49,670 nucleotides of DNA from Candidatus Methanoflexus mossambicus (GTDB taxonomy: Archaea > Methanobacteriota > Methanobacteria > Methanobacteriales > Methanobacteriaceae), in the NCBI GenBank assembly GCA_031261915.1, contig JAISIT010000118.1, positions 1-49,670 on the forward strand. Reading direction: 5' to 3'. A program made the translations under genes and the position numbers. This document shows, in pieces, positions 1 to 7,511 of this stretch. Below the pieces are notes generated by a model. The model was not told where the DNA came from. It made no database searches and saw only the letters and a list, made by a program, of their open reading frames with translations. Position 1 is the stretch's first letter. Every line of letters starts with the position of its first letter.

Positions 1-39
1 TAAATCTTAAAATACTAATCACAAAGGTGCTACTACCTT

Positions 40-217
40 TTAATCCCAAACTTTACTTTCATCAAGATACCATTTTTCCATATTTCTCACACCATAGAAA
101 TATTTATATATGTTTAAAACAAAAATAGTAAGTAGTTCATAGTAAGCCCTTATAGTTTTTGTTGTCGCTCGGTGGCATACCCATTAAGTTGGAAGTGGCT
201 ATAGGGCTGTGAATCTA
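40..217 (-). pseudogene. Broken C-terminal coding remnant, possibly of a transposase
   Basis: On the minus strand a frame without stops runs from about 155 down to a TAA at 40-42 and encodes a protein-like tail containing RAYYELL, LNIYKYFYG and WYLDESKVWD. The stretch just upstream (about 153-217) continues the same kind of protein in another frame, with QPYSHFQLNGYATERQQKL, so a frameshift lies at about 150-155. Upstream of about 220 only stops are found. This is the decayed 3' end of a gene. The aromatic and basic tail is reminiscent of transposases, but I do not recognise the family. An inverted repeat (145-155 with 199-208) lies in the same DNA. Confidence 0.45.
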
Positions 218-684
218 ATTCTTATTTTTATTTTTTTATATTTTAATCTAATGTTAGCTATTTTTATTAATTTTTAATTAATTGTTATCTAAAATACTTG
301 TTTTAAATCAATTTTTCTATTTAAATATATTCTCTTAACTAAATTATTATTACTTATTCTATTTTTTTTATTATTTAAACATTTGTATTTTTTAATTATG
401 AACAGTTTTATTAATTTTTATGTTTTATAGAGCATCTAAATTGTTTAATACTTTTTTTCCTAACTCAGTTATTTCATATAATCTACTTTAATCTCTTTTT
501 ATAGATTTTTTTATGTGGAAATTGTGATTATTTTAAAAAGTTTAAAGAAAATATATAAAACAACTTTTCATTTGAATTATATAAAAAATAAATAAAAAAT
601 TTATATATGATGAGCGATATAAAAAAATATTAAATAAATAAACTATTTTATATTTAAACTTTATTTTTTTTTGAGATGATTTTT
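218..684. other. AT-rich intergenic region with one small gene remnant
   Basis: This stretch is almost pure A/T with frequent stops on both strands. The only recognisable content is the winged-helix gene remnant at 425-487, annotated separately. A T-rich run at 221-238 follows the remnant at the left edge. I see no other gene. Confidence 0.6.
425..487 (-). pseudogene. Duplicated 3' tail of a winged-helix regulator gene
   Basis: Read on the minus strand, the last 20 codons encode RLYEITELGKKVLNNLDAL plus one upstream residue and then a stop. This matches the C-terminus of the intact winged-helix protein at 2249-2515 (RLYEITGLGKKVLNNLDSL) with two substitutions. An in-frame TAA sits directly upstream, so nothing longer survives. 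It is a relic of a second copy of that gene, lost by deletion or decay. Confidence 0.75.
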
Positions 685-951
685 ATGTCTTATGTAATTG
701 AACCAAAGTTAATAGAGAAAATTCAAAAATTAGCTAAGAATAATAGTAAAAGTGAAAATCAAATTTTAAACACTGTTATTGCAATGGGTATTGAAGATTT
801 TCATGAAAATGAGTTATCTGATGAGTTATCTGATGAGTTATCTGATGAGCTTTTTAGAATTGAAAACGATATGAATAATGGAAATTATACTGAAATGGAT
901 GTTCCAGAGTTTGCAGAATTTTTAGGGCTGGATGGAAAACAATTTGAATAA
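685..951 (+). CDS. Small ribbon-helix-helix-like antitoxin candidate
   Basis: An 88-residue acidic protein. The N-terminal half (IEPKLIEKIQKLAKNNSKSENQILNT, given here only by its pattern at residues 5-30) resembles a ribbon-helix-helix DNA-binding unit as in antitoxins: a short strand, then a helix, a polar turn and a second helix. The middle holds three copies of ELSD, encoded by an exact 12-bp tandem repeat (811-846). The C-terminal acidic segment could be the toxin-binding tail. ATG 685 is preferred over ATG 676 because GAGATGAT lies just before it. The RelE-like toxin at 1476 is the nearest possible partner but is 524 bp away, so the pairing is uncertain. Confidence 0.5.
   Translation: MSYVIEPKLIEKIQKLAKNNSKSENQILNTVIAMGIEDFHENELSDELSDELSDELFRIENDMNNGNYTEMDVPEFAEFLGLDGKQFE
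811..846 (+). repeat. Three exact 12-bp tandem units inside the antitoxin-like gene
   Basis: The 12-mer gagttatctgat occurs three times in a row in frame, giving (ELSD)x3, followed by a partial fourth unit. Gain or loss of a unit would keep the reading frame. Confidence 0.9.
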
Positions 952-1475
952 ATAATATTTCAATAGTTAAATACTGTATGGATAACTTTTAAATGATGAA
1001 AAATGTAATTTTTACATTTTTTCACTAATCTAATGAGATTATTTAAACAATTTAAGATATAACATTATCACAGCACTGTTTTTTAAATATTTTTTTAAAG
1101 TTTATATTACTTTTGATATCATAGGTTATTACTTTTTTAAACATATTTACATTCTATATATATGACTTTAATGATTATTTGCATATATTTTTAAATAAAA
1201 ACTTAAAAAATTACTTATTTTTTCGTATAATGTTATAGAATGTATTTAAATTTCTATACAATTAATAAAAAGTTTTATATATTTCGAACAATAAATTATC
1301 TTATGTAATCTTAGTTTTTTTAAAAGTTTAGATATGAAAATTGAAACAGTTAAAGAATTATTAAAAATAATTAAATAAATTTAAAATAAATGTTAAATTT
1401 TTTAGATCATGTTTTATTAAAAAATTAAGGTTATAATAAACTTATGTTTTTACAGAATTTAAGGGAGTTTTTTAA
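952..1475. other. AT-rich gap with a terminator-like hairpin
   Basis: No convincing gene. A perfect inverted repeat at 1000-1008 and 1012-1020 (AAAATGTAA / TTACATTTT) followed by T residues is terminator-like for the upstream gene. A 14-codon ATG frame at 1334 (starts MKIETVKELL) is too short to judge. The TA-rich run at about 1440-1460 could hold the promoter of the RelE-like gene. Confidence 0.5.
1000..1020. terminator. Hairpin with T tail downstream of the antitoxin-like gene
   Basis: AAAATGTAA pairs with TTACATTTT across a three-base loop and is followed by T-rich sequence. It lies 49 bp after the stop at 951. The hairpin is AT-rich and so weak; the T run alone could end archaeal transcription. 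Confidence 0.4.
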
Positions 1476-1745
1476 TTGATCTATAAATTAAGATATTCAG
1501 AGAGTGTTAAAAATTATTTGATGAATTTAACAAAAAAAGATAAAAAAGCTACTGAAAAGATTTTAAAAGGGATTAAAGATATAGAACAGGATCCTCATAA
1601 GAATAAAGAACTTCAAGGAATGTTTAAAGGAAGTAAAGTTAAAAGAAAAGGTGATTATAGAATCATATATAAAATATATGAAGATTTAAATGTTATTTGT
1701 ATTTTGAAAATTGGTCATAGGAATAAGATATATAATAAACATTAA
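1476..1745 (+). CDS. RelE/ParE-superfamily toxin
   Basis: An 89-residue basic protein with the RelE/ParE pattern: an N-terminal strand (YKLRYSESV), a helix rich in K (LTKKDKKATEKILKGI), a DPHKNKELQGMFKG segment, then the typical core KVKRKGDYRIIYKI and the C-terminal strand ICILKIGHRNKIY. RelE-type toxins usually cleave ribosome-bound mRNA. The start is TTG, supported by GGGAG at 1463-1467; there is no ATG at a suitable place. A cognate antitoxin is not directly adjacent. The ribbon-helix-helix-like gene at 685 and the convergent small gene at 1829-2041 are the only candidates nearby. Confidence 0.8.
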   Translation: MIYKLRYSESVKNYLMNLTKKDKKATEKILKGIKDIEQDPHKNKELQGMFKGSKVKRKGDYRIIYKIYEDLNVICILKIGHRNKIYNKH

Positions 1746-1828
1746 AATTAAGAATCCTTAAATTGTCATAATTGATGAGTATGATATGATTTTACCATAT
1801 TTTTTTTTCTTTTGTTGTAATTAGGAGT

Positions 1829-2041
1829 TTATAAAAAGTGCTCGTCAAGTTTATCAACTTCTATTTCTATTCCTTTTCTAGAATCTATTTCTTTTTTTAA
1901 ATTTTTTAAATCATTCCAAAATTCACAGTCAGCTATTTTTAATTCTAACTCTCCATTAGTATTAATATGATATTTTTTAATTGTTTTACCTTCTATTTCT
2001 TCCAATATTGTTTTTGATAATGGTATGGTTATAGTTTTCAT
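1829..2041 (-). CDS. Small hypothetical protein, possibly antitoxin-like
   Basis: A 70-residue protein, starting MKTITIPLSKTILEEIEGK and ending in an acidic stretch (IEIEVDKLDEHFL). Its strand-helix start and acidic end resemble small antitoxins of the ribbon-helix-helix or AbrB type, but no diagnostic motif is visible. It is convergent with the RelE-like gene, 83 bp away. A promoter-like TA-rich stretch (ATTATAGTATATAA, about 2056-2069) lies upstream. The function is not established. Confidence 0.55.
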   Translation of the reverse strand: MKTITIPLSKTILEEIEGKTIKKYHINTNGELELKIADCEFWNDLKNLKKEIDSRKGIEIEVDKLDEHFL

Positions 2042-2248
2042 AGTTATCTGTTATGATTATTATAGTATATAAATTGCTATTGCTTCTACTTAAAAATTAT
2101 ATTTTAGTCAATTGATTTATTTAAATCATATTTAAATATCTTAAATTATTTAAATTTTAAATTTAAGTTTATTTAAGTGTTATTGGATAAATTAAATTTA
2201 TATTTTAAGAAAATAAAAAAGAATAAGAATAAATACTTAATTTTCATT

Positions 2249-2515
2249 TTATAAGCTATCTAAATTGTTTAATACTTTTTTCCCTAAGCCCGTGATTTCA
2301 TATAATCTACCTTGTTTTTCATTTTCATTTAAACAATGAACCAATTTCTTACTTTTCAACTCTTTCAAAGCCCGACTAACATCACTTCGCTGTAACCGTG
2401 TTTGATTAAAAATATCTCGGGGAAATTTAATCTCTTTTTCTAAGTTTTTCAAGACCTTTGTTCTATGTTCAGATCGTTTAACATAAGATATTAGGTTAAT
2501 ATATTTCAAGTCCAT
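2249..2515 (-). CDS. Winged-helix DNA-binding regulator (MarR/ArsR-like)
   Basis: An 88-residue protein that is essentially one winged helix-turn-helix domain: VKRSEHRTKVLKNL at the first helix, FPRDIFNQTRLQRSDVSRAL as the helix-turn-helix, ELKSKKLVHCLNE into the wing, and GRLYEITGLGKKVLNNL as the final strand and helix. It is probably a local transcription regulator. Arginine and cysteine codons are more frequent than in neighbouring genes. It is divergent from the BREX operon, with about 885 bp between the start codons. A scrap of a second copy lies at 425-487, so this border has been rearranged. Whether it regulates the island, as BrxR does in other BREX systems, is speculative. Confidence 0.75.
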   Translation of the reverse strand: MDLKYINLISYVKRSEHRTKVLKNLEKEIKFPRDIFNQTRLQRSDVSRALKELKSKKLVHCLNENEKQGRLYEITGLGKKVLNNLDSL

Positions 2516-2810
2516 ACTTAAAGTTTAATAGCTATTTTTAAATAATGGTATTGAAAAACTATTGTCATTTTATATTTATAATATTTAAAAACTATTAAAA
2601 AACTATTGTCAAACTATTATAATATATATGTCCAAATAGATAGATTGCATTTAATTAGAATTTAATTTGACAATAAAAGGATAATAGATTTAGTTTAAAA
2701 AATTAAATTTAATGAATTTATATTTAAAATAAATAGTTTAATAATAATTTTTTAAATAGAAAACATTTAATGTGAAACAGTTTAACAACAAAAAATATTC
2801 TTCTTTTATT

Positions 2811-3000
2811 TTATTTATACTTCTCTATAGATTTAACAAGTTTCTCCATTTCCTCTAACAAATATTTTACCTCCCTATAATCATTTTCATTAGAATCATG
2901 TAAATTAATAGCTATTTCATTTGTTAGAGCATCAATTTTATCCAAAATAGATTTAGATATATAAATCTTCTTTTTTATCTCTTCATCAAGTCTAAGACTA
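2811..3000 (-). pseudogene. Small gene remnant without a start codon
   Basis: On the minus strand about 63 codons are open and read like a real helical protein (RLDEEIKKKIYISKSILDKI, later NDYREVKYLLEEMEKLVK), ending at a TAA at 2811-2813. Upstream there is an in-frame stop and no ATG, GTG or TTG in a sensible place. It looks like the 3' part of a small ribbon-helix-helix or coiled-coil protein. A non-canonical start cannot be excluded. Confidence 0.45.
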
Positions 3001-3167
3001 TATTATTTTGTATGTTTTTTTATTATATTTATGTTATTTTATTGCTAATTTTAGGCATTAATATGAGGTTAATTTTTTTCAATAATAATAAAATTACAAG
3101 ATTTAACAGTTTATTTTAACTTTTAGCATTTATTTTTAGTTAATTTTTTATTTAAGTATATAATCAA

Positions 3168-3177
3168 GGGGGGGGGG
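3168..3177 (+). repeat. Homopolymeric tract of ten G in the BREX leader
   Basis: Ten consecutive G in a region that is otherwise nearly all A/T. It follows a TATA-like sequence (about 3154-3165) and is followed seven bases later by ATG 3184, which opens a 12-codon frame (MFLLGIIYFNLH), so the tract would also act as its ribosome binding site. Runs of this kind change length by polymerase slippage and are classic phase-variation elements. See the findings for the hypothesis that this sets BREX expression. Confidence 0.75.
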
Positions 3178-3400
3178 TAATATCATGTTTTTATTAGGTA
3201 TTATTTATTTTAATCTTCATTAAAAAGTTTTTAATCATTTAATAAACTTTATATAATGAGTTATACAAATAATTAAGCAGTAAATAATTTTCATTGAACT
3301 ATATACTTTTTATAATTATTTTTTACGTGTTGTGAATAAAATTAACTTGTAATATAATTTAATTTAAAAAATTAAAATGTGATGAAATCTGGGGATTTAT

Positions 3401-3862
3401 ATGGAATTTAGTTTAAATGAAGCTATTGATGATTTGAAAAAGGATATGTGGAATAAAGTCATCATAATAAATAAAAAGAGTTCGAAATATCAAAAAGAAT
3501 TTGAAAATCTTAACATTAAAAAAATTAATCTTTCTATAGAAATATCACATCTTGTAAGTGATTTATCTACTCGTGATAAAAAAATGAAAGGTGCAGATAT
3601 TTTAAAAAATTTTTTAGAGGAACAGGATGATGACATAATAGCTTTAGATGATATAAGTTATATATTTTCTCCAGAACTTGGTAAAATAGAGATAAGTAGT
3701 ACATTAAAATATTTTACTCGGGATGGGAAGATTGTAATCGTTTTTATTGATGGAAAGTTATCAGACAATAAATTAACTTATTCTTCTGTTGAAAAATTAA
3801 ATTATATTGAAATGGATGTTTCTCAAAATAAATATGTATTAGGGTGGGAAGATGAAGATTAA
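3401..3862 (+). CDS. brxF: BREX type 3 small P-loop-like protein BrxF
   Basis: A 153-residue protein, the usual BrxF size, and the first gene of the operon, as in type 3 BREX. The N-terminal KVIIINKKSSKY (residues 19-30) sits where the Walker A loop belongs but lacks GxGKT, so nucleotide binding is doubtful. The central block DDDIIALDDISYIFSPELG followed by a strand IVIVFIDGKL corresponds to the Walker-B-like core of BrxF proteins (LD-x-I-x-x-x-F-x-P-x-L). The start ATG 3401 follows GGGGATT. The 3' end overlaps brxC by 11 bp, indicating translational coupling. The exact role of BrxF in phage exclusion is unknown. The identification rests on size, motif and position. Confidence 0.78.
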   Translation: MEFSLNEAIDDLKKDMWNKVIIINKKSSKYQKEFENLNIKKINLSIEISHLVSDLSTRDKKMKGADILKNFLEEQDDDIIALDDISYIFSPELGKIEISSTLKYFTRDGKIVIVFIDGKLSDNKLTYSSVEKLNYIEMDVSQNKYVLGWEDED

Positions 3863-6800
3863 AGATCTTTTTACTTTTGAAGAAATACAACCAGTTATTA
3901 AAATTGGAAGTATTGAAAACGAAGAAAAGATGGTTAAAAATTTTGTTATCTCTTCAAATCTTAAAGATGATTTAATTTACTTTTTAGAATATCTTAATGG
4001 AAATAAAACAGATAAAAACACTTCTATTAATATTATTGGAAATTATGGAACAGGTAAATCTCATTTACTTGCATTTATTTCCTTACTTTTATCAAAAATA
4101 GAACTTAGAGAATATATTCAAGATGAGGAAATAAAAAATAGATTTAAAGAATTAGATAGAGAATTTTTAGTTGTTAAATATGAATTACCTGCAACACAAG
4201 ATAATTCTCTTGCAGATATTTTTTATTATCATGTTCAAGAACAATTATCGCAAAATTATGGTATTGAAATAGATGATTATGGTTCTGAAGGAGATAAAGA
4301 TTCTAAAAAAATTCTTAAAGACCCTAAACAAATCCTTGAAGAGATAATACTCAAAATTAAAGAAAAATATCCTGAAAAAGGATTAATAGTTATTTTTGAT
4401 GAATACTCTGATTTTATAAGACAAAAAAGCACAATAAATGACCAGCAATATGATTTAAATTTCACAAGACAATTGGCAGAAAGTTCATCTAATCAAGATT
4501 TTATTTTAATGCTTTCAATGCAGGAACATATATTTTCATCTCCAGAATATAAAGGGCATGCAGACTTAATTCGTAAAATAGAACAAAGATTCTTAAATAT
4601 TAATATAACCAGTGAAAATATTGAAGAAATTGTTTCAAAAAGAATAGTTAAGAAAAATGAAAATAAAATTCAAGAAATAAGAACTTTATTTGAAGATTTA
4701 AAGCCAAAATTTCAAAATTTATCAGTAGAAGAGGATAAATACATTGATTTATTCCCATTACATCCTTATGTAATAGAAGTTTTCTCAAAAATATCATTTT
4801 TTGAAAATAGATCAATTTTACAATTCATATCTGATGAGATTAGAAAAATATTGGATAAAGATTTTCCAGAATTTATAACCTATGATTTAATATATTCTTC
4901 AATGATTGAAAACCAGTATGGAATTAGCAATAGAGAAGATGTAAAACCAGTTGTAGCTGTTGTTAATTCCTTAAAAGATATTGTAAATAGTCTTGATGAT
5001 AGATATAAAAAGAATGCGAATAGATTAATAGAAAGTTTAGCTATTAAAAACCTTATATCTTCACCAGATAAAGATGGAGATAAAAAAGGAGGAGACAGTC
5101 CAGAGAAATTTGCAGAAAATTTATTTATAATTCCAAAATCTTCTATGATAAGTCCTGTGGATGATATAGATACGACTTTAAATATGTTAATTCAAAAATC
5201 CCTTGGACAATTCATTAATAAAGATGCAAAAAACAACATATACTACATAAATTTAAATGCAACAATAGATTATGAACAGATAATCAACAATAAAGCATCT
5301 AAACTTGGGGATTGGCAATCATTAAATGAAAAATTTGTTGAAGAGTTTTTACTTGATGAATTGGAATTTGAATTGGATAAAAACATTAACTTTTGGGATC
5401 CATCAAAAAAATACATCTTAAATGACACAGTTAAGTGGAAAGAAAGGAATTCATTTAGAGAAGGGAATTTTATTGTAGATATTGGAAATAAAATAGAAAT
5501 CAAAGATAAAGATTTCACAATTGTTTTACATGGCTATGCTCAAACTAATGGATATGACTCAAATTGTATTTTAATTAATCCAAAATACAATGATAATTTT
5601 TCAAAAGCTCTTAAAAGATTAGTAGCAACAATTGAATTAATAAAAACCCACACATACACAGATGTAATGAAAAATAAAAAGAGAACAATAATAGATAATG
5701 AATTAAAACCAGCATTTAATGAAGTTTTCTCAAAATCAACGATTAAATATAAACAAAAAGATTATTCACTTGAAGATTTAGGAATTAACAGTGAAATAAC
5801 CACAGAAATATTTTCACAAATAAAAGAAAAGCTATTATCAGAAGAATTAACGAATAAATATGATAAATATCCAAGATTTAAAGCAAAAATATCATATAAC
5901 AATATTGAAAATACAATAGATAGTGTTTTAAAAGTTATTCCAACAGAAGGAGCAGTAAAAGATTTAACAACACAATACACAAATATTCTAATTCCTCTAG
6001 AATTATATAAAGACAATCTACTGGATGTTACAAGTTCAGAGTATGCAAAAATAATTTTAAATAAATTAAATGATGATAAAAATTTGGATGTTAATGAAAT
6101 AATAGCAGAATTTAAAAAAGAACCTTATGGATTACAAAAAGAAATAGTATACTTAATAATAGCTATTCTACTTAGAAATGGAGATATAATTTTAAGTAAT
6201 AGAAATGGAAAAAGCTATTCATCAACAGAATTCAATCAAATAGACAGCATAAAAAAATTAGAAGACATAAAATACATTAAAAAAGAATCCGACATCCCAG
6301 TATCAAAAATCCAAGAACTCTTCAATGTTTTAGATTTAGATTCAAGTTTAATTTCCCTAAAAAAGAACAGACAAAAAGGATTTACAAGCTATTTAAGTAA
6401 AATAGAAGAAATATTAAATGATATTAATATTATAAATAGTGATTTTAAGAGTATAACATATTATAAACCTATGAGAGATGTTTTTAATGAAATAGATATA
6501 AAATTAAATCAAATAAACAAAGTAAATTTTGAAAAGTTAAAAATAAACAGTTTAATTGGATTTAAAAATTTAGACTATTCTAAAGAGCATTTAGAAGAAA
6601 TAAATGAAAATTATGAAGTAATTACTAATTTAAAATCTCTTTTTAAAGATATTCAAGAATATATTATTAATTCTATAAATTATATGAACGATGCTTTAAA
6701 ATTATTAAATAAATATGATTGTTTCTTTAAGAATACAAAAGAATTAAATCAAATATCTGATGATTTTATGGCTATTACAAGTAATTTAAGAAAATTATTA

Positions 6801-7511
6801 AAAGAAGATGAAAGAAACCCATTAAAAGGAAAAATAGAGCTATTTAAAAAGAAATATAAAGAAATTTATTACAATGCCCATAGAAATGCAGTAGGAGAAG
6901 GAGTAAATTGGAAGCTATTAGAAGAAATAGGACAATCATCAGAATATAATAAATTAAAGGCAATGAAAGGAATTAATTCCTTAAATTCCACAATATTCAA
7001 CAAAATTTTCATAGAAATAAATGATTTAAATGAGTTGCGCAAAGACGATCTAGTTATGGAAGAATTAAATGATTCACCAACAGCCACAAGCTCCAGTTTC
7101 CCAGATAAAAAATTCATAGCTATTGAAAGCCAAATTGAAGCACTATACGATGAAACAATAAACACATACAATCAATGGACAAAGCAAATATTAGAAGATG
7201 TAAGTGATAAAAAAGATAAATTAGAGCTATTAGAAGAAAATGAACAAAAAATAATTGGAGATATAATTAATGCAAAGGAATTACAAGATATAAATGAAAA
7301 TACAATAGCTGCAATAAATAATATATTAAAAGACATAGAAATTAAAGAAATTAATATGGATGAGCTATTTAGAGAAGTAACAAGAAATAAAGACACTCTA
7401 AAATTAGATGAATTCAAATCAAAGATAAACGAATATATAACTGAAAAAACTAAAGGATCAGACGAAGATAAAATAAGAATACTTGTGGTTAATGGTGATT
7501 CAGATGAATAG
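3852..7511 (+). CDS. brxC: BREX ATPase BrxC
   Basis: A 1219-residue protein of the large BREX P-loop ATPase family (BrxC/PglY), close to the usual 1200 residues. Walker A is GNYGTGKSH (residues 63-71) and Walker B is LIVIFDEYSDF (about 177-187). An AAA-like sensor region follows (FILMLSMQEH), and the C-terminal third is rich in predicted coiled coil (LYDETINTYNQW onward). BrxC is essential for phage exclusion in characterised BREX systems and is thought to power the complex that recognises or acts on phage DNA. It overlaps brxF by 11 bp and the KAP gene by 8 bp (ATGAATAG). Codon use is A-rich like its neighbours, and no frame break is seen. Confidence 0.9.
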   Translation: MKIKDLFTFEEIQPVIKIGSIENEEKMVKNFVISSNLKDDLIYFLEYLNGNKTDKNTSINIIGNYGTGKSHLLAFISLLLSKIELREYIQDEEIKNRFKELDREFLVVKYELPATQDNSLADIFYYHVQEQLSQNYGIEIDDYGSEGDKDSKKILKDPKQILEEIILKIKEKYPEKGLIVIFDEYSDFIRQKSTINDQQYDLNFTRQLAESSSNQDFILMLSMQEHIFSSPEYKGHADLIRKIEQRFLNINITSENIEEIVSKRIVKKNENKIQEIRTLFEDLKPKFQNLSVEEDKYIDLFPLHPYVIEVFSKISFFENRSILQFISDEIRKILDKDFPEFITYDLIYSSMIENQYGISNREDVKPVVAVVNSLKDIVNSLDDRYKKNANRLIESLAIKNLISSPDKDGDKKGGDSPEKFAENLFIIPKSSMISPVDDIDTTLNMLIQKSLGQFINKDAKNNIYYINLNATIDYEQIINNKASKLGDWQSLNEKFVEEFLLDELEFELDKNINFWDPSKKYILNDTVKWKERNSFREGNFIVDIGNKIEIKDKDFTIVLHGYAQTNGYDSNCILINPKYNDNFSKALKRLVATIELIKTHTYTDVMKNKKRTIIDNELKPAFNEVFSKSTIKYKQKDYSLEDLGINSEITTEIFSQIKEKLLSEELTNKYDKYPRFKAKISYNNIENTIDSVLKVIPTEGAVKDLTTQYTNILIPLELYKDNLLDVTSSEYAKIILNKLNDDKNLDVNEIIAEFKKEPYGLQKEIVYLIIAILLRNGDIILSNRNGKSYSSTEFNQIDSIKKLEDIKYIKKESDIPVSKIQELFNVLDLDSSLISLKKNRQKGFTSYLSKIEEILNDINIINSDFKSITYYKPMRDVFNEIDIKLNQINKVNFEKLKINSLIGFKNLDYSKEHLEEINENYEVITNLKSLFKDIQEYIINSINYMNDALKLLNKYDCFFKNTKELNQISDDFMAITSNLRKLLKEDERNPLKGKIELFKKKYKEIYYNAHRNAVGEGVNWKLLEEIGQSSEYNKLKAMKGINSLNSTIFNKIFIEINDLNELRKDDLVMEELNDSPTATSSSFPDKKFIAIESQIEALYDETINTYNQWTKQILEDVSDKKDKLELLEENEQKIIGDIINAKELQDINENTIAAINNILKDIEIKEINMDELFREVTRNKDTLKLDEFKSKINEYITEKTKGSDEDKIRILVVNGDSDE

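Larger units (their letters stand above)
2516..3400. other. Divergent AT-rich region upstream of the BREX operon
   Basis: About 885 bp between a divergent regulator gene and brxF. It contains a gene remnant on the minus strand (2811-3000), a TATA-like stretch (AAGTATATAATC, about 3154-3165), the ten-G tract at 3168-3177, and a 12-codon frame starting at ATG 3184. The rest is A/T-rich without a visible gene. The BREX promoter must lie within it, probably either near 3155 or near 3340-3365. Confidence 0.55.

Noticed and set aside
130-225. Small structured RNA gene on the plus strand, with TATA box and T-rich end
   Set aside because: The same DNA reads on the minus strand as a protein tail over more than 50 codons in two frames, which explains its higher G/C better. 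Kept only as a side note in the findings.
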